Below are positions 1 through 9,448 of a stretch of DNA of 64,000 nt, piece after piece (position 1 is the stretch's first letter; every line of letters starts with the position of its first letter). Source of the stretch: RPQJ01 sp963696545. Lineage in GTDB: Bacteria; Pseudomonadota; Gammaproteobacteria; Steroidobacterales; Steroidobacteraceae. The notes under the pieces are model-generated. The model was not told the DNA's origin. It worked only from the letters and a program-made list of their open reading frames with translations, and made no database searches. The DNA lies in assembly GCA_963696545.1 (NCBI GenBank), contig CAVOKQ010000012.1, positions 496,001 through 560,000 on the forward strand. Direction: 5' to 3'. The position numbers were made by a program, and so were the translations under genes.

Positions 1-2
1 CG

Positions 3-959
3 GGTGTTGGCCAAGTCGTACCGCTCCTGCTCGAGCGGGCGGATCTGATACTGGCCCTTGGCTGCAAATTCACCCACAACGGCAGCGCCGGTGGCCGCCT
101 CGAGCTTCCGCAGCACAAGCTCGTGCGGGTGGACAGTTCAGCCGAGGTGCTTGCAGCGAACTATCCCGCGCGGCTGGCGATCCACGCCCGCGTCGAGGAC
201 GTACTTGCGGCTCTGTCGCTTGACGACCTCGCCCCGAGACAGTGGGAGGCAGCGGAACTCAGCGGTCTGCGGCAGCGCCTGGTGGACGAGATTCAGACGC
301 CGATCAATCACGAGCCCGTCGTGCCGGGTCTCGGCGGTGGGTCGATCCGGGCGTTCTTCGAGGCGCTGGCGACAGTCGCGGGCGATCGCGCGATCTACGT
401 TACGGATGCCGGACTGCACCAGGTCCTGACCCGCCGGTATGCGGTCGTGCTGCGGCCCAGGGGGCTCCTTTGCCCGAGCGACTTCCAGTCCATGGGATTC
501 GGATTGCCCGCGGCGATCGGCGCAGCGCTGGCCCAGCCTGGGGCCCACGTGTTCGCCTGCATCGGGGATGCGGGTCTCGTGCTGTCGATGGGCGAATTGC
601 AGACCGCGATGCGGGAGGGCGTGAACCTGGTGATCGTGGTGTTCAACGACGGACAGATGAACCTGATTCGCCGCCAGCAGGTGACCACATTCGGGAGGGA
701 ATCGGGTGTCCGCGTGGCGAATCCAGACTACTCGCAGCTGGCGGCTGCCGTCGGTTGCTCCTACTTCCCGGCCACCGGCGACGCCGCCGATCTCGCAGCG
801 CGCGTGGTTGCGACGCCCGGTGTGCGGCTCGTTGAGTTGCGCCTGGAGGATGTGCCATCGCTGCATTGGCACCAGGCAAGGAGTGTCGTTCGCGAGCGGG
901 TGCGCAGCGCCGCGCCGGACGGATTCTGGCGAGTCCTGAAACGCGCTCTTGGTCGCTGA
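3..959 (+). CDS. Thiamine-diphosphate-dependent enzyme, acetohydroxyacid-synthase-like (5' truncated; possible YerE-type)
   Basis: The reading frame is open from the first bases of the window, so only the last 318 residues are present (family members are about 550-600). The residues show the end of the central domain (ADLILALGCKF, then HKLVRVDSSAEV) and the C-terminal pyrophosphate-binding domain. That domain has GFGLPAAIGAAL and the ThDP/Mg motif GDAG...FNDGQ, a variant of the usual GDG-x(~26)-NN. Family knowledge: such enzymes decarboxylate 2-keto acids and may transfer the two-carbon unit. Beside rfbF/rfbG, a YerE-like role (adding an acetyl unit from pyruvate to a CDP-4-keto sugar) is attractive, but the flavin-binding half is outside the window. 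An acetolactate-synthase paralogue is the main alternative. The flippase gene starts 12 bases downstream. Confidence 0.8.
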   Translation, partial: GVGQVVPLLLERADLILALGCKFTHNGSAGGRLELPQHKLVRVDSSAEVLAANYPARLAIHARVEDVLAALSLDDLAPRQWEAAELSGLRQRLVDEIQTPINHEPVVPGLGGGSIRAFFEALATVAGDRAIYVTDAGLHQVLTRRYAVVLRPRGLLCPSDFQSMGFGLPAAIGAALAQPGAHVFACIGDAGLVLSMGELQTAMREGVNLVIVVFNDGQMNLIRRQQVTTFGRESGVRVANPDYSQLAAAVGCSYFPATGDAADLAARVVATPGVRLVELRLEDVPSLHWHQARSVVRERVRSAAPDGFWRVLKRALGR

Positions 960-971
960 GCCGTAGGGACG

Positions 972-2416
972 ATGCGTCGCCTCCTTGCACTGACGATGCT
1001 GCAGCGCGGCCTTGCGGTCGGCGTCTACCTGGTGGTCTCGATGATCCTCGCCCGCCTGCTCACGCCCGCGCAGGTGGGTGTGTTTTCGCTGTCGGCGGCG
1101 TTCATGGCGATCGCGAACGTGGTCCGCGAATTCGGGATCAGTGAGTACCTGATGCAGGAGAAGCAGCTCGACCGGACGCGGATTCGGGCGGCCTTCGGAG
1201 TTGCGCTCGTGGTCGGCTGGTCCATGTGCGTGCTGACGCTGTTGCTGCGGCATCCCATCGCCCACTTCTTCGATGAGCCCGGCGTGGCGAGCGTTCTCGC
1301 GGTGCTCGCGCTGACATTCGTGTTCCTGCCGTTCGCAACGCCGGTGACCGCGCTCCTGTATCGCGAAATGGCCATTCCGAAGATCTTGTGGATACAGACC
1401 ATCGGTCTCGTCGTCGGCCATGTCGCCAGCGTGCTGTTCGCCTGGTACGGGATGGGATACCTGGCATTGGCCTGGGGCAACGTCGTGAACGCTGCCACCA
1501 TGGTGGTGGTCCTGATGCTGGCGCGGCGCGAGGGCATGTGGTTCCTGCCGAGCTTGAAGGGGTCTGCCCGATCTGGAGTTACTGCACCAAGTTCACCGCG
1601 AGCGGGGCGCTCGAGACGGGGATGCGCAACGTGCACGAGTTCGTCATCGGTCGGCGGTTCGGCTTCGCCGACCTCGGCCTCTACAGCCGTGCGGCGGGCC
1701 TGTTCGTGCAGTTCAACCAGAACATCGGGCGAGGGATCTCCCGCGTATTGCTGCCGGGTTTCGCCAAGCAGGCACGGGAAGGGGCAGCGGACCTGAGGCA
1801 GCAGTATCGACGCACGCTCGAACTGTACACGGCGATCATGTGGCCGGTTTTCGGGATCGCGGCCGTGCTGGCTCCCGAGATCATCGAATTGATGTTCGGT
1901 TCGCAGTGGCAGGCCTCGGCTCCATTGCTGCGCTTGCTCTGCATCGGCGCGATGGTGCAGTGCGGGTATGCGTTTGCCGGGGACTTGCTCGGGGGCATGG
2001 GGCAGGCGGGTGCTCGATTGCGCATCACGAGCGTAGCTGCGCCACTGTGGGTTGCGCTGTGCCTGTTGGCATCGCTCATCAGCCTGGAGGCCATCGCGCT
2101 CGCCACGGCGGTGCACGCGGCGGTGCTGCTGGCGCTGTATCTGAAGAGGCTGCGCAGCCTGATCGACTTCTCTGCGCGGGACCTGGCCGATGCCACTGCA
2201 CGCAGTGCAGCCCTGGCGGTCGTCGTAGTATTGCCGTGTGCAGCGGCGAGGCATTGGCTGCTTGGCATTACGGAAAGGCCGGCGGTGCTGCTGCTGGCGA
2301 TAGGGCCACTGGCCCTGGCCCTATGGCTGGTCGGTGCGCGACTACTCGGTCACCCGGTGGCCGACGAGGTCCGGAGGTTACGCGAGGCGCTCGCCGGCCG
2401 ACGTCAGTCTCAGTAA
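972..2416 (+). CDS. Polysaccharide/oligosaccharide flippase (Wzx/MATE type), with single-base frameshift
   Basis: This is a polytopic membrane protein of the lipopolysaccharide flippase family, expected to move undecaprenyl-linked repeat units across the inner membrane. The N-terminal half (from ATG 972) carries the typical opening LLALTMLQRGLAVGVYLVV and ARLLTPAQVGVFSL. Its frame is lost after FLPSLKG, and the family sequence continues in another frame as WSYCTKFTASGALETG to the stop at 2416. Adding one G to the GGGG run at 1559-1562 restores one frame of about 482 codons. Either the gene is broken or the sequence has an indel; four other genes here show the same pattern, so I favour an indel. 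A second flippase lies at 13.2-14.7 kb, so loss of this one might be tolerated. Confidence 0.8.
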
Positions 2417-2439
2417 GTAATTGAAATAAAAGGAATTAA

Positions 2440-2487
2440 TGGTGCGATGCGCGGGCCACGTGGCCGCGGCACCAATGAGTGTTTTTT
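2440..2487 (+). terminator. Rho-independent-like terminator after the flippase gene
   Basis: A long hairpin has outer arms TGGTGC (2440-2445) and GCACCA (2469-2474) and an inner palindrome GGCCACGTGGCC (2454-2465). It is followed after 7 bases by a run of six T (2482-2487). It lies 23 bases after the flippase stop codon, so it probably separates the flippase from the giant lipoprotein gene. The gap between stem and T-run is larger than ideal. Confidence 0.5.
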
Positions 2488-2510
2488 GCGACGCATTCGG
2501 CTGGCATAAT
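2483..2510 (+). promoter_or_regulatory. Candidate sigma-70 promoter for the giant lipoprotein gene
   Basis: A -10-like CATAAT lies at 2505-2510, with a poor -35 (TTTTTG, 2483-2488) 16 bases upstream. It would give a leader of about 110 bases before the lipoprotein ATG. The -35 is weak and overlaps the T-run of the preceding terminator. This is a low-confidence call based on sequence alone. Apart from this and the terminator, 2417-2626 shows no gene. Confidence 0.3.
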
Positions 2511-2626
2511 GCCGCGCCTTCAGTATCTTGTGCGACACCGGCGACTGTGGTCCCGGCCTTGATCGCGGCCGGCCCGAGCCCCGGTCCGGTCGCTAATGTC
2601 TGGCTCCCCGGAGGTTTGAGCAAAAC

Positions 2627-5600
2627 ATGTCGGCATGGAAGCATGCAGCTATTCTCGTGGCCAGCCTCGTGCTCGCTGCGTGCGGTGCCAGCGGCGGCGG
2701 CGGGGCGGACGGCAGCGGCGTCGGCATCGGCAAGCCGGAAGGCCTCCGAGCATCGCCGGCACTCCGCCCACCAGTGTCATCGCGGGCAGCGCTTATGAAT
2801 TTACGCCGCAAGCGTCCGACGCGGACGGGGAGCCGCTGACTTTCAGCGTCGCGAACAAGCCCGCCTGGGCGGCCTTCGACTCCAGGACGGGCCGTTTGTC
2901 GGGTACACCGTCTGCGGGTGATGTCGGCGCGTACCCCAATGTCACGATTTCAGTATCGGACGGAGCCTCGAGTGCGTCGCTCGAGCCCTTCGGTATTGCT
3001 GTCCAGGTCGCGAACGGTGCGCCCGTCATTGGCGGGACTCCGCCGGCCAACATCGTTGCGGGCCAGGCTTTCAGTTTCCAGCCCACGGCCTCGGATCCAG
3101 GAGGCCAGCCCCTGACGTTTGGCATTGCGAACAAGCCTGCGTGGGCAACGTTCGACGTGACCACGGGGCGGCTTTTCGGAATCCCTGGCGGTGCCGATGT
3201 TGGAACGACCTCGGGGATCGTCATCACCGCGTCCGACGGCACGCAAAGTGCCTCCTTGCCGGCGTTCAGCATTACGGTCCTGGCGGCGGGCGGTGCCAAT
3301 CTCCCGCCTTCGATCAGTGGCATTCCAGCGGGTGCGATCACCGCCGGACAAAACTATGTGTTCCTGCCCGCTGCTTCCGATCCCGAGGGCCAGGCACTCA
3401 GGTTTTCCGTCTCCAACCAGCCGGCCTGGGCCGACTTCGATCCAGCGACGGGCCGACTGTCCGGCACGCCTGGCATCGCCAGCGTGGGCTCGTACACGGG
3501 CATCGTCATAACCGTGACGGATGGGGTGCTGCCGACATCGCTGCCGACCTTCAGTATCGTCGTGCTGGCGCCAAACCAGCCTCCGCAGTTGAGTGGCGCG
3601 CCCACGACCAGCGTCACGGCCGGAGAGGTATACAGTTTCCAGCCGACCGGTGTTGACCCGGAAGGCCAGGCTCTCGTTTACGCAATCTCGGGCAAGCCCG
3701 CGTGGGCAACATTCGTGCCCGCAACGGGCAGACTGTTCGGCACGCCTTCTGCGTCGGATGTCGGCACTTACGCCGGCATCACCATTTCGGCGTCGGATGG
3801 GGCGCTGAGTGCTGCGCTCCCTGCGTTTTCCATTGCGGTCGCGGCGGCGAACCGACCCCCGGTTCTCGCTGGGACTCCACCGAGCAGTGTCACGGTCGGT
3901 CAGGTCTATAACTTCGAGCCTGTGGCTTCCGACCCTGAAGGAAAGCCTTTGACTTTTTCGGTCTCGGGCAAGCCCGCGTGGGCGACGTTCAGCGCGTCGA
4001 CTGGTCAGCTTTCCGGGACACCTGTTGCATCGGATGCAGGCAACTACACCGGGATCGTGATCACGGCCTCGGACGGCTCGTTGAGTGCGTCGATGCCGGC
4101 TTTCAGCGTTGCCGTGACGGCGGCCAACCAGGCGCCGACGATCAGCGGTGCACCCGCTGGCACCGCAACGGTCGGGCAGGTCTATGGTTTCCAGCCGACT
4201 GCGTCCGACCCCGAGGGAAAGGCGCTTTCTTACTCGGTCAGCAACAAGCCAACCTGGGCCGTGTTCGACACGACGACCGGTCGTCTGTCAGGCACTCCGC
4301 TCGCAGCCGATGTCGGAAGCTACTCCGGGATCGTGATCAGCGTGTCGGATGGATCGCTGAGCGCAGCCCTGCCGGCGTTCGGCATCACCGTGGGCGCTGC
4401 CAACCAGGGACCAACGGTCAGCGGTACTCCTGCCACCAGCGCCACGGCCGGGCAGCCTTACAGCTTTGTGCCTGCCGCTTCGGATCCGGAAGGCAAGCCG
4501 CTGACGTTCTCCATTGCCGGTCGACCGAATTGGGCGATCTTTGATTCGTCCACGGGGCGGTTGTTCGGCACGCCCGGCGGTGCGGATGTCGGCACGTACC
4601 CGGGCATCGTCATCACGGTATCCGACGGTTCGTCGAACGCATCCTTGCCATCCTTCAGCATCACGGTGTCTGCGAACCAGTCGCCGACGATCAGCGGGAC
4701 TCCTGCAAGCAGTGTCACTGTCGGGCAGGTCTACACCTTCCAGCCCCTGGCTTCGGACCCGGAGGGCAAACCGCTGACGTTCTCGATCGTCGGGAAACCT
4801 GCGTGGGCGACATTCGATACCACCACCGGTCGGTTGTCCGGGACGCCGGCCGCGGGCAGCGTCGGCAGCTATTCGGGCATCGTCATCTCGGTCTCGGACG
4901 GTAACTCCAGCGCTTCGCTGGCCGCGTTCAGCATCACGGTCGCCAATGCGAATCGGCCGCCGGTGATCAACGGCGTGCCGACCTCGAGCGTCACGGCAGG
5001 GCAGGCGTATGACTTCCTGCCGACGGCGTCCGACCCGGATGGTCAGCCGCTGTCATACTCGATCGTCAACAAGCCCGTGTGGGCTGTTTTCGACGGGACG
5101 ACCGGGCGGCTGATGGGCACTCCGGCGGCAGCCGATGTCGGAAGCTACTCCGGGATCGTGATCAGTGTGTCGGATGGATCGCTGAGCGCAGCCCTGCCGG
5201 CGTTCGGCATCACCGTGGGCGCTGCGAACCAGCGACCAACGGTCAGCGGTACTCCTGCCACCAGCGTCACGGCCGGGCAGCCTTACAGCTTCGTGCCTGC
5301 CGCTTCGGATCCGGAAGGCAAGCCGCTGACGTTCTCCATTGCCGGTCGACCGAATTGGGCGATCTTTGATTCGACCACCGGGCGGTTGTTCGGCACGCCC
5401 GGCGGTGCGGATGTCGGCACGTACCCGGGCATCGTCATCACGGTATCCGACGGTTCGTCGAACGCATCCTTGCCATCCTTCAGCATCACGGTCTCTGCGA
5501 ACCAGCCGCCGACGATCAGCGGGACTCCTGCAAGCAGCGTCACTGTCGGGCAGGTCTACACCTTCCAGCCCCTGGCTTCGGACCCTGAGGGCAAGCCTCT

Positions 5601-7968
5601 GACGTTCTCGATCGTCGGGAGACCTGCGTGGGCGACATTCGATACCACCACCGGTCGGTTGTCCGGGACGCCGGCCGCGGGCAGCGTCGGCAGCTACCCG
5701 GGTATCGTCATCTCGGTCTCGGACGGTAACTCCAGCGCTTCGCTGGCCACGTTCAGCATCACGGTCGCGGCCGCCAACCAGTCGCCCGTGATCAGTGGTA
5801 CTCCTGCTGGGACGGCAACTGTCGGTCAGTCCTACAGTTTCCAGCCAACGGCTTCGGACCCGGAAGGCAAACCGCTGACGTTCTCGATCGTCGGGAAACC
5901 TGCGTGGGCGACATTCGATGCCACCACCGGTCGGTTGTCCGGGACACCGGGCGCGGGAAGCGCCGGCACGTACTCGGGAATCGTCATTTCCGTGAGCGAC
6001 GGCAGTCTCAGCGCGTCGCTGGCCGCGTTCAGCATCACGGTCGCCAATGCGAATCGGCCGCCGGTAATCAACGGCGCGCCGACCTCGAGTGTCACGGCAG
6101 GGCAGGCGTATAACTTCCTGCCGACGGCATCCGACCCGGATGGGCAGCCGCTGTCATACTCGATCGTCAACAAGCCCGTGTGGGCTGTCTTCGACGCGAC
6201 GACCGGGCGGCTGATGGGCACTCCGGCGGCAGCCGATGTCGGAAGCTACTCCGGGATCGTGATCAGTGTGTCGGATGGATCTCTGACGGCGTCTCTGGCG
6301 CCGTTCGGAATCACTGTGAGCTCCGCGAACCGACCGCCAGTGATCAGCGGTACTGCATCGACCAGCGTGACGGTCGGTCAGGCGTATGGTTTTCAGCCGA
6401 CCGCGTCCGACCCGGACGGGCAGACACTGACGTATTCAATTGCAGGCAAGCCGGCCTGGGCGAACTTTGATGCGGCCAGCGGACGCTTGTCGGGGACACC
6501 GGGCGCGGGAAGCGCCGGCACGTACTCGGGAATCGTCATTTCCGTGAGCGACGGCAGTCTCAGTGCGTCGCTGGCCGCGTTCAGCATCACGGTCGCCAAT
6601 GCGAATCGGCCGCCGGTGATCAACGGCGTGCCGACCTCGAGTGTCACGGCGGGGCAGGCGTATAACTTCCTGCCGACGGCCTCCGACCCGGATGGGCAGC
6701 CGCTCTCATACTCGATCGCCAACAAGCCAATTTGGGCCATTTTCGACGCGACGACCGGGCGGCTGATGGGCACTCCGGCGGCAGCCGATGTCGGAAGCTA
6801 CTCCGGGATCGTGATCAGTGTGTCGGATGGATCTCTGACGGCGTCTCTGGCGCCGTTCGGAATCACTGTGAACTCCGCGAACAGACCGCCAGTGATCAGC
6901 GGTACTGCATCGACCAGCGTGACGGTCGGTCAGGCGTATGGTTTTCAGCCGACCGCGTCCGACCCGGACGGGCAGACACTGACGTATTCAATTGCAGGCA
7001 AGCCGGCCTGGGCGGTCTTCGACACGACGACCGGTCGGCTGTCCGGTACGCCCGCCGAGGGGAATGTCGGGTCCTACTCCGGCATCGTCATTTCCGTGAG
7101 CGACGGCAGTCTCAGTGCGTCGCTGGCCGCGTTCAGTATCACGGTGGTCGCGGCCAATCGACCGCCAGTGATCAGCGGCACGCCTGCATCGAAGGTCACC
7201 GTCGGTCAACAGTACAGTTTCCAGCCGACAGCCTCCGATCCGGACGGCCAGGCGCTGACGTTCTCGATCACCAACAAGCCTTCCTGGGCGAACCTCGATG
7301 CAACGACGGGCAGGTTGTCCGGCACTCCGCCGGCCGCCAATATCACCTACATCGGTATCGTAATCACGGTAACGGACGGGGCCCTCTCGGCATCGCTGCC
7401 TGCGTTCACCATCACGGTCGATCCGGTCAACGAGCCTCCGGTGATCAGCGGCGCGCCGTCGACGAGCGGCACGGTCGGACAGCTCTACAGTTTCCAGCCG
7501 ACGGCCAACGATCCAGAAGGCAAGCCACTCACGTTCTCGATCGTCGGCAAGCCTGCCTGGGCCAGTTTCGACACGGCGACCGGACGGCTGTCCGGTACGC
7601 CCGTCGCGGGCGACGTGCGCACTTACTCGGGCATCGTGATCTCGGTGTCCGACGGTACGTTCAGCACGTCTCTTGCCCCGTTCTCGATCAACGTGGTGCA
7701 GGTACAGGCTGGCGCAGCCACGGTCAGCTGGACCGCACCCACTCAGAACGAGAACGGTACTCCGCTCACGAATCTTGCCGGCTTCCGCGTCTACTATGGG
7801 ACGAGCGGTGCGAGCCTCAACCAGAAGGTCGAGATTTCCAGCACGGCGACCACGACCATCGTCATCGAGAATCTTGCTGTCGGCACGTGGTACTTCGGCG
7901 TGACGGCCTACACGGCGACCGGCGCGGAGAGTGCCGTGTCCGAAATCAAGAGCAAGGTGATCAATTAG
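2627..7968 (+). CDS. Giant repeat lipoprotein: 18 putative Ig-like (He_PIG) repeats plus FN3-like tail, frameshifted near the N-terminus
   Basis: The first 25 codons from ATG 2627 encode a lipoprotein signal peptide (hydrophobic AAILVASLVLAACG, lipobox LAAC), followed by a Gly-rich linker. The frame breaks at about 2741: adding one G to GG at 2741-2742 gives a continuous KPEGPPSIAGTPP and joins the long frame ending at 7968. The mature part has 18 repeats of about 92 residues. Each has the pattern PPxISGTPxxSVxxGQ-Y-F-P-ASDPEG..L-FSI..KPAWA-FD..TGRL-GTP..-D-G-Y-GIVI-VSDG..SASL..FSITV, typical of cadherin-like/putative Ig domains. A final module of about 80 residues (SWTAPTQNENG, GTWYFGVTAYT) resembles fibronectin III. 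An outer-membrane-anchored, surface-exposed adhesin or matrix protein is likely. An ATG at 2635 in the long frame would skip the lipobox and encode an implausible Arg-rich start. A small paralogue lies at 25822-26547. Confidence 0.8.
4311..5773 (+). repeat. Higher-order duplication inside the repeat gene (offset 825 bp)
   Basis: The stretch 4311 to about 4948 recurs nearly base for base at 5136 to about 5773. The offset of 825 bp equals three repeat units. Repeats 7-8 correspond to 10-11; for example AGRPNWAIFDS is present in both. The near-identity in DNA, including synonymous sites, points to a recent duplication or gene conversion. Confidence 0.75.
6031..7134 (+). repeat. Tandem 552-bp higher-order repeat (two-module unit)
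   Basis: The block from 6031 reappears at 6583 with an offset of exactly 552 bp, i.e. two modules. Repeats 13-14 match 15-16 (INGAPTSSVTAGQAYNFLP versus INGVPTSSVTAGQAYNFLP). This is a likely site of copy-number change by slippage or unequal crossing-over. Confidence 0.75.
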
Positions 7969-7980
7969 CGGGGGTTCCGT

Positions 7981-8631
7981 TTGATAGGACTCGACGTCAA
8001 GCGCGTTGACGAGGCCGCAACAATCCTGTGCATCGGTGCGCACTGCGACGATATCGAGATTGGTTGCGGCGGCACCTTGTCGAAATGGGTGCGGGAGCGG
8101 CCAAACGTCCGTGTGGTCTGGGCGATCTTTGGCGGCGAACCGGTGCGGGACGACGAGAGCCGTGAGGCGGCCCGCCGGATCGGCGGCAGTCAGAGGCCGC
8201 CCGAGGTCCGTCTGCACCAGTTCCGGTCGGGTTACTTTCCGGGCCAGTACTGCGCAATCAAGGATGCCTTCGAGTTGCTGAAGTCCGAGATCCAGCCAGA
8301 CGTCGTGCTGACGCACACGCTGCGCGATCGACACCAGGACCACGCTTTGCTCGGCGAACTCACGTGGAACACCTTCCGCTCTCACCTGATCCTCGAGTAC
8401 GAGATTCCAAAATACGAGGGCGACCTGGGGCAACCGAATGTCTTCGTGCCCCTGGCCGAGTCCGACATCGATCGCAAAGTGGCGGTGCTGATGGATTGCT
8501 TTCAGTCACAGCGGACGCGCGGGTGGTTCACTCCCGAAACGTTCCGCGGGCTGGCGCGCCTGCGCGGCGTCGAATGCGCCGCGCCCGGCGGCTACGCCGA
8601 AGCATTCCATGCGCGCAAACTAGTCCTGTAG
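7981..8631 (+). CDS. PIG-L / LmbE family deacetylase
   Basis: A 216-residue protein with the metal-binding motif AHCDDIEIGCGG near residue 20 (family A/P-H-x-D-D-E/I) and the distal HTLRDRHQDH motif of the PIG-L/LmbE family. Members remove N-acetyl groups from amino sugars, or use related substrates, with zinc. The start is probably TTG 7981, 12 bases after the giant lipoprotein stop, with a G-rich tract as possible Shine-Dalgarno; no better ATG precedes the motif. The position between the lipoprotein and rfbF suggests deacetylation of a nucleotide sugar, lipid-linked sugar or the polysaccharide. The actual substrate cannot be read from sequence. Confidence 0.85.
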   Translation: MIGLDVKRVDEAATILCIGAHCDDIEIGCGGTLSKWVRERPNVRVVWAIFGGEPVRDDESREAARRIGGSQRPPEVRLHQFRSGYFPGQYCAIKDAFELLKSEIQPDVVLTHTLRDRHQDHALLGELTWNTFRSHLILEYEIPKYEGDLGQPNVFVPLAESDIDRKVAVLMDCFQSQRTRGWFTPETFRGLARLRGVECAAPGGYAEAFHARKLVL

Positions 8632-8641
8632 GTGACTGACG

Positions 8642-9418
8642 GTGAAGGTCGTATTGTTCTGTGGTGGGCTGGGTACGCGGCTGCGGGAGCACTCGGATAC
8701 CATTCCCAAACCGCTCGTTCCGGTCGGCGCCCGCCCGATCCTGTGGCACCTGATGCGCTACTACGCGCACTTCGGCCACAACGACTTCATCCTCTGCCTG
8801 GGATACCGAGGGGACCTGATTCGCGAATATTTCCTGCGCTACAGCGAGTACGCCTCCAACGACTTCACGATGAGCGACGGCGGGCGCCGGCTGGAATTGC
8901 ACAGCAGTGACATCCAGGATTGGCGCATCACGTTCGTAGACACGGGGCTGCACTCGAACATCGGGCAGCGCCTGTTGCGAGTCCGGCACCTGCTTGCGGG
9001 CGAGCGGATGTTCCTGGCCAACTACTCCGACGGGCTCGCCGATCTTGCACTCGACCGTTACGTCGCGGCGTTCGAGGCGTCCGGTGCCGTCGGCGGCCTG
9101 ATTTCGGTGTGCATGCCGCAGAGCTTTCACTTCACGCAGTCCGACGCAGCGGGCTGGGTGACGGCGATCGGACCGGTCGGCGGAGATGCGCTGCATATCA
9201 ACGGTGGCTACTTCGTGTTTCGCTCGGAGATCTTCGACTACATCGAGGAAGGCCAGGAACTCGTTGAGCAACCATTCGAGCGCCTCATCGAGAAACGGCT
9301 GCTGATGACCCAGCGCCACGCGGGGTTCTGGCGACCGATGGATACGTTCAAGGACAAGATCGTCTACGATCGCATGGCGTCGGCTGGAGATTGCCCGTGG
9401 ATGGTCTGGAAGCCGTGA
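8642..9418 (+). CDS. rfbF: Glucose-1-phosphate cytidylyltransferase
   Basis: A 258-residue nucleotidyltransferase that makes CDP-glucose from CTP and glucose-1-phosphate, the first step to CDP-deoxysugars. The N-terminal GGLGTRLREHSDTIPKPLVP is the nucleotide-binding signature, in the G-T-R-L-x-E form typical of RfbF rather than RfbA. LANYSDGLADL holds the metal-binding Asp, and GGYFVFRSEIFDYI and FWRPMDTFKDK near the C-terminus are RfbF-typical. The start is GTG 8642, 10 bases after the deacetylase stop. rfbG follows 30 bases downstream, confirming the CDP-glucose assignment. Confidence 0.93.
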   Translation: MKVVLFCGGLGTRLREHSDTIPKPLVPVGARPILWHLMRYYAHFGHNDFILCLGYRGDLIREYFLRYSEYASNDFTMSDGGRRLELHSSDIQDWRITFVDTGLHSNIGQRLLRVRHLLAGERMFLANYSDGLADLALDRYVAAFEASGAVGGLISVCMPQSFHFTQSDAAGWVTAIGPVGGDALHINGGYFVFRSEIFDYIEEGQELVEQPFERLIEKRLLMTQRHAGFWRPMDTFKDKIVYDRMASAGDCPWMVWKP

Positions 9419-9448
9419 GGGGCGCAGAGCTGCGCCAGGACGGGTGCC

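Larger units (their letters stand above)
2743..7704 (+). repeat. Tandem array of 18 Ig-like protein repeats (unit about 276 bp)
   Basis: I counted eighteen copies of a module of about 92 residues, each starting near ANRPPVISGTP and ending near FSITV. Early copies (1-5) are divergent and later ones much more alike, which suggests the array grew by recent recombination in its centre and 3' part. Confidence 0.85.

Noticed and set aside
2417..2626. Second cyclic-di-GMP riboswitch before the giant lipoprotein gene
   Set aside because: I looked for the GEMM blocks seen at 26650-26745; GGGCAAACC and GCAAAGC are absent here.
2743..7704. CRISPR-like or satellite array
   Set aside because: The 276-bp period is in frame and encodes conserved Ig-like modules, so it is a protein repeat, not a CRISPR.
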